Below, piece after piece: positions 26,433 through 39,417 of a stretch of 64,000 nt of DNA. A program made the position numbers and the translations under genes. The notes below the pieces were generated by a model. The model was not told where the DNA came from and did no database searches. It was given only the letters and a program-made list of their open reading frames with translations. The stretch spans positions 96,997,001 to 97,061,000 of the forward strand of contig NC_134110.1 of the NCBI RefSeq assembly GCF_040939455.1, given 5' to 3'. The number at the start of each line of letters is the position of its first letter. The first letter of the stretch is position 1. Source of the DNA: Microcebus murinus (taxonomy: Eukaryota; Chordata; Mammalia; Primates; Cheirogaleidae).

Positions 26433-26660
26433 CAAGGTTTCTCAACAGAAGCACTGTCAACATGGGACTAGGTTACTCCTTTCTGTGGGGGCTGTCCTGG
26501 GCAGTATAGAATGGACAGGAGCATCTCTGGCTTCTACCCTTAGATGCCAGAGCACCCATCAGTTACAACAATCAGAAATGTCTCCAGACATTGTCAAGTG
26601 TCAAATGCTCTCCCCATGGTGGAGCAAAACCACCCTTATTGGAACCATTTCCATAGAGGA
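26433..26660 (+). mobile_element. MER5A-type hAT-Charlie element
   Basis: The order 'ggtttctcaacagaagcact', 'gtgggggctgtcctgggca', 'cttagatgccagagcaccc', 'aatgtctccagacattgtca' matches the MER5A group. Orientation relative to the Repbase entry is uncertain. The outer ends are eroded. Confidence 0.85.
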
Positions 26661-26689
26661 TGTGGGTTGTATGGCATATCCATTGTGAT

Positions 26690-29330
26690 ATTTAATATTT
26701 TTAAATAAGAATGAGCAAAGCAATTGAAAAACAAAATCAAACAAAACTTCAAATTCAAAAAAGAACCAAGGAAATGTTAATAACCATCTAAATAATGGAA
26801 TTACTTAAACCATATAGTTAGTGCAGTTGGCATTATAGAAACCTTTCATTAAGTGAGCCTCACACCTTACACAACGCTGGACTGAAAAATGAGTTTTCAG
26901 TGGCTGCTTTTGGATAAAATATAAAGGGAGCTACGGAGAAAATAGCAGATACGTGGAGCCTTATAGGCTGTACTGAGAATACATATCCACCAGCCCTTCC
27001 CTTTTCAATACTCTGATAGTGTGAAAATGCACTGTTTTTAAAAGTACCGTTTACAGTCTACATAAAGGTTGGAAAGTATGTGTTTTGAGAGACTGCATTT
27101 GCTTTTGGAACCACTAATACAAATGGATTGTTACAAATGCAGGTTCACTGCCTGAAAATGGAATGTAATGAGGTCTTGTAAAATATGGATTTTAAATATT
27201 AGATGTGGGATATTTCCTGTCATGTGTTGAAAGAGCTTTGTTGCCTAAATTATGTAGAATGGGAATAGGCACTATAATATCGCTTTCTGAAGAAAGTCAT
27301 ATTAGCTCTGAAGAAAAGGCAACATTGTTCTGCTTTTAAAAGAAAAATCCATTTTAGATAATTTAATCTTGTTCTAATGTTTAGTTTCCATCCTATTCTT
27401 TCTTCAATACATGTTTAAGTTATTTGTTGCAAGTTTAATGTCTCAAGCAACATTGAAAGATTTCTTGGAGACAAGACTCATTAGCTATATATAAAATATG
27501 TACATTCTGCTCAGAACTATTCAGAAGGTGCTTTAAACAAAAAAAAACATTAAAACCATTTCATCTAACATTAATATTAATTTACTTAATGGTTATAAAA
27601 GTATGCCACAGTTTTTCATAGCATATATGAAATGCATAAAAGGTGTTAATAACAGTGTTTTTTTACAGAAGGTAAGAATGCAAGAGTAGAATAGATTACA
27701 TCATTTCTTTGATGTGAGCATTTATAAGGAACACTAATTGATTAATGAAATGCTTAAGTATCTAGCTAGGTTAGGTAATTATTGAACTAGAACAAAACTT
27801 GTTATACAGTTCAATTAAACACAATGGGTGTTTATGATGTTATGGATACTTTAATGCAAAAAACTAATAAGCTACGGAAAACAAAATGCAATAGGAGACT
27901 TATGTCACCCTATATCATACTACTATCTTTAAGTATAACCTTATATTTTTATGTCAATTTGTATGGTATCTTTATGACAATAAATTAGCCTAAAGCAATA
28001 TTAGTGGATATGATATTATGTAGTTTTTTGTGACTGGGTGATATTTTTTGTATGAATTGAGAAGAGTTCAATAGCACTTTGCATTTTTAGAAAACTCCTC
28101 CTGCAGTTTTGTGTGGTGGCTTTTAATACTGTCCTATTATAGCTGCTCCCCTAAGTAATCTGAAAGAACTTTAACATTAGCCAAATAGAAACATTGCAAG
28201 AGAAAAATATTTTGTACACACACAGTAAATAAATATGCACATTGCTAAAAAAATGTTTGTACACATATCCTTACATACTCATGTGATGATCTACAAAGTT
28301 TTCATTTATTTGGTGATTTCTTTATTATTTTCTTTCATCTCTTTATTCTATCATCTCATATTTAAGGTATGGCTACATTTACATGTATAAAGATAAAAAC
28401 TCATGTCTGTGTGTAATTTTCCATATTAAAGACCTTTTCACAGGTCTTTTAGGGCGCACATTGAGTCTGATTCTTTGTACTACTTTCTACCTATTGATCT
28501 TTCCAATTACTGATGGAAACAGTTAAATCAGCTTGCCATGAGGGGAAAGTACCACAGTTTCCAGCATGCAGCCCGGGGTATATGGTGCTTTACAATTTAC
28601 TTTTGCACATGTCATTTGAAACCGACATAACTGCCAAAGGAGTGCCCAATTTTTGCTCTCATTCCCAAGACCAGCCTGTCAGGAAGTGTCAGAACCAGAA
28701 CTCACATCTGGGTCTTTTTATTTCAAACTCACTCCATGATAGAATCTGTCTTCACTTCTGTCCTGGTCTGCCTAACCTATAAGGGAGCGAGAAGCCTGAA
28801 TTTTCCACAAGCAAGTGGGAAAGGGAAAAAACGAACTGCACTCTGTCTGCCAGTCCAGTCGGCTTTTCCTCAGCATGCCGGTACATATTCAGAGCAAAGT
28901 GTTCACCAGCAGCTGGGTGTTGGCGTGAAAGGACAAAGCAGCGTGATCTGGAACAGCGTGAGCACAAGCTGCCTTCTGGAACAGACTACCAGAATCAGTG
29001 AGGAGACCGAGGACTTGACTGCCTGGTGCCATGAAGCTTTTAGCTATTATCTAAGCTTTCGTGAAATGAACTGATTTTCGAATTATTCAAACTAGAGTGA
29101 CTAAAGAAAATTTAGTACCCATCGAACAGGAAGAAATGGAAAATAGAAGTGTGATCTGGTTTATAGAAGCTTTTGTCCAGTACCCATGGAGGATCAGTGA
29201 TTTTCACGGACAGAAATTGATTTGGAAGTGAAAGCACATGGAATAAATGTTACTGCAGGATAATGGAGTAGCAAGATAGCTGAAATACTTCACATTCTCA
29301 CAATATTACGCTGAATTTATTCAATCATTC
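26690..29330. other. Unassigned AT-rich intron sequence
   Basis: No gene or confident repeat is seen. Small overlapping open frames at 28513-29074 are in more GC-balanced sequence but match nothing I know. Confidence 0.55.
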
Positions 29331-29560
29331 ATTTAATGTCATTGAGTAAATAAAATGTGCTGGGCATATACTAAATGCTGGGGATAGAAAGATAAATAGG
29401 ACACTCCTGCCCTCAAAATGCTCATAGTCCAATGTAGGAAAGAGGTAGTGAACCAATGACAGTACAAAGAGATACGGGCTGTGATAAACACAGATCCTGT
29501 GGAGAACTTACGCAGGCCCAGAGAAGGGACTGGAATCATCTAAGAAGTCACTGCAGGCTC
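29330..29560 (+). repeat. Ancient interspersed repeat, family not assigned
   Basis: 'gtgctgggcatatactaaat', 'gctggggatagaaagataaa' and 'cctgccctcaaaatgctcat' follow a well-known mammalian-wide repeat pattern that I cannot name with confidence. Confidence 0.55.
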
Positions 29561-29874
29561 ACCGTCTGGTGGGAAGATTTTCCTTGGCTGGGAGAGTCCA
29601 AGTTCATGCCTGTTGTTCAATCATAGTTAGTAATAGTACCTCCTTGCACTCTCAGAGAGGATAAATTCTATGATCATTTTATTAGGAATAAGCAGGAAGA
29701 TACATGACAGGAAGTGGGAAGTGGAGAAGTACTCCAGGCAGATGAGCTGATGGGAAGGAATAGAAGCAGGGATTATCTGGCCATGTGAAAATAGCTAAGC
29801 AAGGATGAATGGTAGAGTGACAAGAGAAAGCAGAGAGGTAGACACAGGCAGCAGTGATGTTAGAAATATGTAAC

Positions 29875-30035
29875 ACTTCTCTGGGACTCAGTTTCCTTAT
29901 TGGTAAGAGGAAATGCATACTCAGGGAAATGCATCCTTGCCTCACAGGGTGGTTGTGAGGTTTAAATGAGTCAATGTATGTGTGCTCCTGGCACATAATG
30001 AGGTGCAAAATGAGCATTTGTTGAATGAATGAATG
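29875..30035 (+). repeat. MIR SINE, 3' portion, with (GAAT)n tail
   Basis: 'gggactcagtttccttattg', 'ctcacagggtggttgtgagg', 'ctcctggcacataatgagg' and 'tttgttgaatgaatgaatga' are the ordered MIR 3' blocks. Confidence 0.8.
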
Positions 30036-30039
30036 AATG

Positions 30040-32260
30040 ACGAAATGAGGGAATGAATCATTATCACATTTTTTATCTACGAGTGTGATGATTATCATTT
30101 AATTTTAATGTACTAGCAAGACCACAGTAGGTGGTTCATGCCTGTTAGCATCATGTCATGATATATTCTTCTCCCAATTTTTCAGCAAAAGAGCATCATA
30201 TGGGGCCATTCTAGAAAGTAAGACAAAAGAAACTAAGGCTTTGAGTAGAAACAGGCATGCTGTCTTCAGCAATAAGTCTTCCAGTTTCAGCTCCAACATG
30301 TTTCTGACAACATATCATGTTATAAAATGGACACTGTCAAAGAGGAGGATGAAGTATTTGCGAAAATGCTACCAGAAAAAAGAAAATAATCAAATGGGAG
30401 TGGGACAATGATCTAGGGGGATTAGATAGAACTACTGTAAAGGAAAGAAACTTTTAAGCTGAAACTCTAAAATACATGGAATGAATATGTCTTGAGAAGG
30501 GAACAACTTACACATGAAGCCTTAAGTTAAAACAAGGAAAACCATGCCATAATATTCATAAAAATGTGGATAAATCAGTAGGAAAAGTCACATGATATCA
30601 TGGGTTAAATATCAAAAGAGACTAGGTAAGAATGGGTATAACTATATAGTATTTGAAGATGTTAAAGAAAAATAAAACATTATATTGCTTTGGATGTAAC
30701 AATGGATTAAATGACTTCTTAAAATATTCAAAATGAAAAATATATGCTAACACAGTTTTGCTCCCTTTCACAATGTACAAATCCATACTCAATGACTTGA
30801 AGGATTTTTTTTTCTGCTATTTAATCTAGGTCTTTAAAATGGCATCATATTTTCATTTAGGAAATAGAAACTCTGGACTATGAAAAAAATAAATGTCAAA
30901 TCTCTCCAAGAGAAAACTGAGTAACTGTAGATCTAGGCTGGCCCTCTTATGTTTCTCATTGGTCAGGTTGGCCCGGAATATACCAAAATACCTTTCAACA
31001 CCTGTCTTACTGCTGGGAAATTTTAATTACCAAAAGTCTATTTCTGTAACATAATTGCTATACTTAGTCACAATGTAATTTGTCTGAGTAATAATAATAG
31101 GGAAGTGAGAATCTCCATCTTAATAACCCTGTACCTTCTTATTTGTATTTTTATTTGGTACTACCATTTTTAATCTCAAAATTATTCAAGAATTGTTGGT
31201 CCTCGATCTTTTTAAAAAATCGTATCTCTTTTCAGCCCACTCAATGGCTACCTAAATATATCTTCTCTGTTACTCTTTTTTATACATCTGTCATTCAATT
31301 CCCATAACCTTTTCAATGCCCTGAACTTCTTCTAAACTTACATTTTTCTTGTTTTGAAGTTCCCAGAACTGAGAATACTCTTTCAAGCCAGACATGTGTA
31401 GAAAAATATTCTCACCTTTTCTCCACATGTCTGTCAGATACTGAAAAATATTCACTGGGCTTAAAAAGAAATACCGGCAATAAAAGAACCAACCCCCCAA
31501 AGCAATTACTTTCATACTTTTCATTCCACATCTAGGTAGAATTTAGGTGCTGTGGTAAATGAGGTGAGAGCTGATACGATATGGAAATAAGTGAGTTTAG
31601 GCAGCAAGTTTGAATGTATTTCTCAAATTGTTCCCTTCACACTGGATTCAGAAAAATTTGTCTAAAACATGACAAGTCAGAGAAATGTTCTGAACCAATC
31701 ATTTGAAACTGCACTGAGTTTCAAATATAACAGTATATAGTCTTACAGCTTTTAAGTTTTATATAATTTCAGAGATTACTTGGGAATTCTTTTTTTAAAA
31801 AAAATAAGGCCTCTACATGGAATTGGAAGTCTTTGCTCCTCATTTTCTGATATCCCACACCTTGTGGAGACCTTTTAGTAAAAACCATATTTTGATTCCA
31901 TTAAACTTATTGCCATTAAATTCCACCAGAATGTTTTTTAGTTGAGCTCTCACCCACACTTTCTTTTCTTTCTTAAATAATACATAACTGAAAATCGATT
32001 GCTTGGTGTAGAAAGCTGGAGGTTAATGAAGTTTCCTAGAAACTTGCATTGTTTTTCTTTCAAATGGAGTATTGCTTTCATGATATAGGAAATTCTTGTT
32101 TCCTATTACTGTTTCATAAGTTTCTTTCTGTCTTTGTATAGGAATTTAAAATAGAATTAATGTCTTAAAAATAATGTAATGAAAGCAGAGCAAAGGTGAG
32201 ATGAGATTAGCGTAGCATTGCAGGTAAGAGTGCTGTCACTTAGTAACAGATGCCGTTGGG
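30040..32260. other. Unassigned AT-rich intron sequence
   Basis: No gene is recognised. The part near 31,280-31,500 could contain an old LINE (CR1/L3-like wording around 'gaagttcccagaactgag'), but this is weak. Confidence 0.45.
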
Positions 32261-32261
32261 C

Positions 32262-32620
32262 ACTATCTTAGTCCATGTTCCCGAGAAAGCAGTGTCTGAA
32301 GTGAAAGCTCGCATGTCAATGCTGGGAGTGTGAGCCCAAGGAGACTAGAGTGAGGGGGGAGAAAAATGATGGGGAGGCAGGGAGAACAAAACATAAAGAG
32401 CATGTTTCCAAGCAGCTTTGCAATCAATCATCTCTGGTTGGTGGACACAAGGAACATCTCCAGAGTTGCCATAGGGGAAAGCCTGGACCAGTCCTCTCCA
32501 TGGGACAGTAAACTCTCAGAGTATGTTATCTAGTCCTTCTGCACAGACTCTGAGAAAGGCAAAACTTGCTCAGCTGTGGCTCAGGTGCAGAGCTTCTTTA
32601 TATAAATTGGTGTTGTGCTT
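32262..32620. repeat. Possible ancient interspersed repeat, family not assigned
   Basis: The start 'cttagtccatgttcccgaga' has the style of a repeat boundary, and the following GC-balanced sequence differs from its AT-rich flanks. No name is assigned. Confidence 0.3.
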
Positions 32621-32794
32621 GAGGACACCTTGATGTGTAGCTGTGGTGGCAACAGAAGGGGTTCCCCTGGGGGCTGCGTGACCATAGTAATGGTGTCAGC
32701 TGTGCAAGCCAAACAAAGGTCAGTGGCCAAGGCCCGATGGTCAGGTAGGCTGAGCAGATCTGGGGAGCATGTCATTGGATTCATCGCAGACAAG

Positions 32795-32900
32795 TTATCT
32801 AACTGCTTTGTGTCTCAGTTTTGTCATCTATAAGAGTAATAATAGTCATCATAGTACAAGGTTGTTACAAAAATTAAATGGCTTAATATATTTAATGGAG
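32795..32900 (+). repeat. MIR SINE core fragment
   Basis: 'tctaactgctttgtgtctca', 'gttttgtcatctataagag', 'aataatagtcatcatagtac' and 'aaaattaaatggcttaata' match the MIR core in order. Confidence 0.7.
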
Positions 32901-33044
32901 TTAGAAGGTGCATCCAAAGGGAGAAGTTCAAACTGGTTTGGACCATTATGGCATCATGATCTCACTTGTGAAACTTATTAGTTAACTACTTAAAAGAATA
33001 TAATGTTCATTTGAATTAATAAGTTTAGTTCATTTGTTGAAAGA

Positions 33045-33075
33045 CCAACAAAACAAAACAAAACAAAAACACAAC
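33045..33075 (+). repeat. (CAAAA)n short tandem repeat
   Basis: A brief run of CAAAA units, similar in unit to the tract beside exon 2. Confidence 0.8.
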
Positions 33076-33384
33076 AATAGAAAACATTGCATTACAGCCT
33101 CATCCTTAACAGCAGAGGGGAACTGCTGTGCTTCTCTCCTTGAGATGCTTGCTGTTGAGCCAGATTGTAGGACACCATTTACAAGGACAGGTTTAGGATA
33201 AAATGCATAGCAGCATTATTATTAGTAAGTTCAGTTCTCGCAGGTAACAAAGGGAACATGATAAGCATTTCTTTCTCAAATAAATGCATCACTAGGACAA
33301 AAATGAGAATATGAATTCAGTCCCAGTTCTGAACTATGAGTCTAGTATTTTCTACTTATCTTCTCCACCCATGGCAAGTCTTCC

Positions 33385-33605
33385 AAGCAGCCGTGCTGTG
33401 CTTGGGGCCATCGCTCCTCTCCATAGTGTTCAGACCTGCAGTGAGCGTTTACCACTCCAGTTGAAGTGACAGGAGCACGGCTGAAAGGGATTGCTCTTCC
33501 CTAGGTCAGCTCCGTGTCCTCGTGGGTTGGAACACACACCTATGCAAAGCACTAGTAGAGTAACTCCGCTTTCTTTTCTTTGGGGGTCGATATCCTCGGC
33601 TAGCC
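33385..33605. other. CpG-enriched unique sequence
   Basis: By my count about nine CpGs fall in 220 bp, in sequence with no recognised repeat. It could be a candidate regulatory element. Nothing else is visible. Confidence 0.3.
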
Positions 33606-34948
33606 TGATCTCTTCCTTTCAGCTTGAGCCACTTCTCCAGGGCCACTGTGCTCAGAACTAGCTTCATTCAGCAGGGCCCGCTGGAGGCCAGCAGACTTAA
33701 GACTATCTTGCATCAACAGGTTCAGCCTTGACACTGGGAGATAAATAGCCAAGGATTCCCTCTCCAGTGCCTCCTGACCTTCTTTTGAGAATGCTGAGGA
33801 TGTGGAGTAAGTGGGGGTGTCAGTCTTGCTCAGTCATTACTGCGCATGTGAACTGTGTTATAATTGTGCTCATGTGCACATTTCAGCCTTCGTGTTATGC
33901 TTAACTTTCAAATGCTTTGCTCTATATGAAGCAGCAAAGTTCTTTGAATTCATTAGGTTATTTCTTCCATTGAAAAAAAATAGATGACTTGTAACCTTAT
34001 ATTGGGCCAAGCAATACGAAAATGGAAATTTTATTTTGAGGGTATTGCCCTCTGTTACAATGATTTATTATAATGCATCTTCTAAGAAATGTCAACTCCG
34101 TTATAAACATTTCCATTTTTAGCTCTTTTTTTAAAAAAATCAAAATATCAAATATTCCTTTAGAAAACACTCAGAAATGTAAGGTTTTTCCCTTTATGGG
34201 CAATACAATGTGGTACTGTTTCATGTATTCCATGAGTTTTTTCCCCCCTCTCAGCAGCAGCTTTCTGGTTTTCTTTTAATGGTTTCCCTAAAAAGATCCC
34301 ATTTTGTATACCAGAGCCAATGATTGATTTATACTTCAATTCTGTCTTTGATTTTTCTTGTTTTAGTGGTTTTGGTAGCCTAATATCACCCAGTTTTGCT
34401 CGTCACTCACTATGTTCAGATGGTGGTAGATTTTTGCTTCCAGTTTTTAAATAGAAGAAATAATAACTACCTAGTCTGAAAGCTCTTTGGGATTATGGGT
34501 TTGGTTAATATCCTCTAAAAACAATTTCAAAAAAACTGTACTAGAAGATTATAAATGACTTTTTATATGATTGCATCCCCTGGTGCTTTGAAATAAAAAC
34601 ACAATAAAGAGTCTAAAAGCACTTGGTCAGAAAGGCTAATCCTGGGTTGATGCCATTTACATTTAAATTTAAATAAGTCAGTCTATTTATTCTTTCAAAC
34701 TTTACTTCAGGTTTTAAATTGAAAATACATGGAAATTAAAGTTCTAGTAAGCTTAGATATATTTTTGAAAAGTTTTGATGGCTAGATTCAGTTGACTTCT
34801 CCACATAGTAATTGTGATGAACGTAAGAAGGAAGGAAATGCAGTTAATGTTTAATGAAACAATTCTATTGCAACAATTATTAATAATGGTCATCTGTCAT
34901 CTAATATGGAGTTCCTGCAGAGAGAGCCGGGGTCCTTAGAGCATAATC

Positions 34949-35003
34949 ATGCAAATGCTGTACCTTCAGATGTGTGGCGCATGCAAACACCCCATATGCA
35001 AAG
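34949..35003. promoter_or_regulatory. Candidate octamer (POU) motif cluster
   Basis: An exact octamer ATGCAAAT lies at 34949-34956, with two near-octamers: ATGCAAAC at 34981-34988 and ATGCAAAG at 34996-35003. All three have the same orientation within 55 bp. The surrounding sequence is not a recognised repeat. Binding by OCT1/OCT2-type POU factors is inferred from motif only. Confidence 0.35.
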
Positions 35004-35104
35004 AGTCATAAAACCTGATCCCACTTTTTATGGAGATGGAGTTGAGCTCAGTGGCTGTATGTAGGGTCTGATCCCCCACTCTCCGTGCGTGATGGAGCAC
35101 AAGG

Positions 35105-35230
35105 CAGTACGTCATAGTGGAAAACTCTTCTACTGGGAATCCAGACCTTGGTTCTGTTCCCAGATGGACCTCATGACCAATAAAAAATCTATTTCTTCAA
35201 CCATGACATAGAGATTCAGATATAATGTCT
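35105..35230 (+). repeat. Probable MIR SINE fragment
   Basis: 'tactgggaatccagacctt', 'ggttctgttcccagatggac', 'ctcatgaccaataaaaaatc' and 'ttcttcaaccatgacataga' follow MIR order but are diverged. Confidence 0.45.
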
Positions 35231-35389
35231 TCCTGGATCTTTCCAAAACCAAGATTCTAAGACTTTAAGCTATAATTCTACTTTCAATGACAAATGGCCA
35301 TAAGCCTGTGACATGGGGTACATTCTAAGATTTTAAGATCAGCGGGAGGCCTGTTGAGACCCCTGGGACCAGCTCCTGGGCAGGCATGG

Positions 35390-35560
35390 CTGGATGGAGC
35401 TGTGAAAGTACCAGGACGGTATTACCCGATGCAGGTAGGGAGGGCGACCGGGGCTGGCGTCTTGCCTTTCTCTTCTCCATGGGCCCAGGCGTGTGTCCAA
35501 CCACAGTCCTTCGACCACAGGGGGGACGACTAGGCCTGGTCTTACACACATACGTTTTTA
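35390..35560. promoter_or_regulatory. CpG-enriched pocket with two RUNX-like motifs
   Basis: About nine CpGs in 170 bp, with AACCACA at 35499-35505 and GACCACA at 35514-35520 next to a G6 run. It is not a recognised repeat. A regulatory role is an inference. Confidence 0.3.
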
Positions 35561-35599
35561 TTTGGCAACTCAGAATTCTTCAGAAAGAAGGCATACATT

Positions 35600-36385
35600 T
35601 ATTTATAGCCAGGTCTCCTGATTCCTGGCCGATATATATGTTTTATAGTAAATGAAATCTTATTAAATAAAAACCTTGAGGAAGAATTGAATCTGGCATT
35701 TGAGTAATGGTGTCCTGGCCATTTCTGTCCTTTTTGTTCCGTTTTTCCTTTCCTTTTTAAGGGCTCTTGCTCCTGTATCAACCAGTTTAATCCACTGGAC
35801 AAACTTAGAGTCAACCTCCTTCAAAAGCCATCAAACCATTCTCTAAACGTTGAATCTTCTTCCTCTTCTCAAGTCACCACTTTCTCTAGGAAGATAAGAA
35901 AGTATGTGTTAATTTTTGTTGATTAGACAATATACACTTCCTAAAGACGTATCACGTGCCATGTGCCGGCCCTAAGCTGCAGAGACACCAAACATAAGTA
36001 ACTGCTGTCTGGTAGCTGACAGCCCAGTGGAGTTAGTCCCCTAATAACAAAACTTGCCCAGAAGCAGAGGCTGCCCCAAGAGCCAGAGCCTGGAGACAGC
36101 CTGGCCCTCGCTGGGGGCAGCTAAAGAGCCTAAGAAACATATAACAAGCAGAAGGGAGGGAAGGATTCTGGACAAAGGGCTGTGATTTTGTGTGGGGGAC
36201 ACATTGGAGCACAAGAAGTGGGTATGACAGGAAGTGAGAACAGAAACTCACAGCAAAATCATCGTGGCTCTCCTCTTCCAAAAGCAAGCAATAGTGCAAA
36301 ATAAATGTGTTTCTCCATTGTAGGCCCTCCAGAAACATGCTTTCAGAGGAGTTCTGAATATCCTGGTAGTAATAAAAGAAGTCAG
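35600..36385. other. Unassigned intron sequence
   Basis: No gene or confident repeat is seen. Confidence 0.5.
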
Positions 36386-36694
36386 TGGGGGATCATGGCT
36401 CACGCCTGTAATCCCAGCACTTTGGGAGCCCAAAGTGGGAGGATCAGTTGAGGCCAGGAGTTCAAAACCAGTCCAAACAACATAGCAAAACTCCATCTCT
36501 ACAAAAGAATTTTTAAAATTAGCCAACCATTGTGGCATGCACCTGTAGTCCCAACTACTCAGGAGGCTGAGGTGGGAGGATTACTTGAGCTCAGGAGTTT
36601 GAAGTTGCAGTCAGATATGATCCCACTACTGCAGTCTAACCTGGGCAATACAGCAAGACCTTATCTCAAAAATAAATAAATAAATAAATAAAAA
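36386..36694 (+). mobile_element. Alu SINE, old (AluJ-like), with (AAAT)n tail
   Basis: 'ctcacgcctgtaatcccagc', a left arm, an A-rich middle linker, a right arm with 'gcacctgtagtcccaactac', and a tail that has become (AAAT)n at about 36668-36693. It is full length but diverged. Target-site duplications are not convincing. Confidence 0.93.
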
Positions 36695-36705
36695 GCACCT
36701 CTATT

Positions 36706-37172
36706 AGGGTTATCTGTAGAAACAAAACCAACAGGATGTATCTATATTTCTACATATAGATATACAGAAATAGGTTTATTATGAGGAATTGGCTCACAGG
36801 GTTACAGAGGCTGAGAAGTCCGAAGATCTGTAGTTGGCAAGCTGGAGACCAGGAGAACTGGTGGTGTAGTTCCAGACTGAAAGCTGGCAGCCTTGAGACC
36901 TAAGAAGAGCTAGTGTTTCAGTTCCTGTCCAAAGGCTCAACAGTCAAGGAGGAATTCCTGTATTTGGGTCAGCCTTTGTTCTATTCAGGCTTTAACTGAT
37001 TGGATGAGACCCACCCCCCTTGGGGAGCACCATCTGCTTGACCCGCTCTGTCAATTCAATTGTTAACCTCACCCAGAAACACCCCTCACAGACACACCCA
37101 GAATACTGTTTGATCAAATATCTGGGCATCCTGTGGCCCAGTCAAGTTGACCCATAAAATTCACCATCATAT
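36706..37172 (+). repeat. Mammalian interspersed repeat, family not assigned
   Basis: The order 'tagggttatctgtagaaaca', 'gaggaattggctcacagggt', 'gctgagaagtccgaagatc', 'ttgttctattcaggctttaa', 'aaatatctgggcatcctgtg', 'cccataaaattcaccatcat' is a very familiar interspersed repeat with both ends present. I cannot attach the family name with confidence. Confidence 0.75.
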
Positions 37173-37404
37173 CCCTGCTCAGTCTTCCAAGTATCCAGAG
37201 ATAATTCTGCCAGGCTGATTATTAATTGGCAGTTCATCATGACACTTGTTTTTTTTTTTTAAATCCTCACAATACTACAGGCAGTGTGGACAATATGCCA
37301 ATGTCATTAAGATATTGTCATCAATCTGCTTTGATAATTTTTTGACATGATCTTCAGAATTGATAGCCAACTCATCATTGTGATTCAGAAAACATTTGTA
37401 TGTT

Positions 37405-37640
37405 CTGGTGGTTAAGTGCATAGGCTAAAAACCCAGGTTGCATGGGTTTGAATCCCAGCCCTGCCTCCTACAAGCTATGTAACTTTAATCATTTAGCTTG
37501 ACTTCTCTGTGCCTTTGTGGCTTCATTTGTAAAATGTGGGTAATAATAATAGCTAGCTCTTGGTTGTTGTGAAGATTAAATCGGTTAATGCATATCACTT
37601 AATATATGTCAAGATACAGGTGGCAGGAACATAGAATGTG
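37405..37640 (+). repeat. MIR SINE, nearly full length
   Basis: All MIR blocks occur in order: 'ggtggttaagtgcataggct', 'gggtttgaatcccagccctg', 'gtgcctttgtggcttcattt', 'gtaaaatgtgggtaataata', 'ttgttgtgaagattaaatcg', and a tail ending 'acatagaatgtgctcc'. Confidence 0.92.
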
Positions 37641-39417
37641 CTCCTATGGCCACATGTCTTTTATTGTAAACTGCTGTTTCAGCCTTGGCTCAGTATTACT
37701 TAAGTGTTGGTACTTTTTGAGGAAAGAGTCCTTATCAAGAGAAGTAACATTGACTATACTCAATTAGCGTACACTTTGGAAAGACTGAAACCAAAACTTT
37801 AAAGCCTTAGTTGGCTTGAGAACAACGCCAGATTTAGAAAATGAGTTAGAGGAGATGAAATAGAAAGTAACACATTTATAGAATATGCATAGGCAGTGGA
37901 GTATTTGGTTCACTTCACTACTTCAGTTTAGTTTATTATAGTCAGAGAAACTGTCCATATTTCAAATGGTTATTTGGCATCTTAACAGGAAAAACATTTG
38001 CAAACAAGCCAGTGTACTCCAACAGTGGGTAGGGATGGAAAAATGCTCGGCCATGCTTATTGTCAGGCCTGGGGTTGCTGGGAGTGGCAGGGAGACGGTT
38101 GGGGCCAGACTGTTTGGGGGTCCAAGGAGTTCACCTGTCCAGTGGAAAAGCAACCTTGGGGAAGCCACTCGGACTCAGGGATCCTAAGCTCGTTGACAAA
38201 GCAACCAAAATACCGAGCTCTTCTTTTCTCTTTATTTCTGATTTGCAGTAACAACCACATCATTCAATAAGTAATTTCATGTCTGTTTAGCTAGGTTGTT
38301 CACGTCATGTGAAATATATTTACAGGGTGGTATGTGAGGAAATCCTTTGATTCTCCGAGTTTACTCTCATGAGTGCTTCAGTGTCTTTAGGGAGGTCTTT
38401 GCTTTTACAGCTTATGTTTGTGTGAATCTTCAAGGCACCCACTACTGCTGATTACAATTTAGAAGCTTTAGTGCATCCCTAGTGTTTGTATAACCTTCCT
38501 ATGCTAGCAGTTCATAAGTGGTGGAATGCAATGTCTATAACACAGTATTTTTCTGTTTCGCTATAACACCCTTTTTTGATGGTATAGAAGGTATGTCCTT
38601 CAGACTGTGCATTTGCACCTCTATCCATAACACTGTTAGGTTTAAAAAAGTAATTTTTCAGATTTCAAGTTCCCCTATCTGAAATTAGTCTGTCAATGGA
38701 AGTGTATTCAGACCCAGCTCTTTGAAGTTGATTGTTTTTGTCCATTTTGATTGTTACCTTGGGAAAAATTCTTCCTCTAACTAAAGGAGGAATGCTTTGC
38801 CCATTTATCAAGTGACTAAAGATAGCTGAGGATTAAGTCTGAATGGAGTGATTACTGCTTTCAAAAACCCAAATAATGAAAAGCATTTTGTTGTTGGTAT
38901 TGTTGTTGTTGCTTGAACTACTTGATAGTTTTCCAATTGTGCTGCCCTTGTGGATTTCTTCCTTCCATCCTGTTCCTAACTTGAAAATTTGTGTATGAAT
39001 TTCTGTGCATTTCTAATACATTTATTCTATGTCTTTGAAAATTTTCAGAGGAAATTTCATTGTGCCTGTCTATTTTTATTGTTATTATCATTCTTAGCCA
39101 TGGTTATAGTGGCACATGCTCTTTTCAAATATTATTGTAAAGTTAAAATTTTTTAATCATAAGGCTATTATGGTGAAGCCAGTTTTAGTCTATTATGAAA
39201 ACCCTGCACTTTTTCTTTTTGAGAGCTAAACTCAGAATGCACTGAGCTGTGCTGTCATGTATTTTCCATTATTCCTTTCTTTCAGAAATCGTGCCATTCA
39301 TTTAATACTTCATTACAGCCGAACTGCAATATGTATACATGGCGTGCAAAATGAGCCATTTTGTTTTAAAACAGATTGCAGATGAAAGGAAACCATTCAT
39401 TTCTTGCTTGCTTGCTG

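Noticed and set aside
28428..28449. AAAGACCT/AGGTCTTT hairpin followed by T run, resembling a bacterial terminator
   Set aside because: This is a vertebrate intron where intrinsic terminators do not apply, and 8-bp stems are expected by chance.
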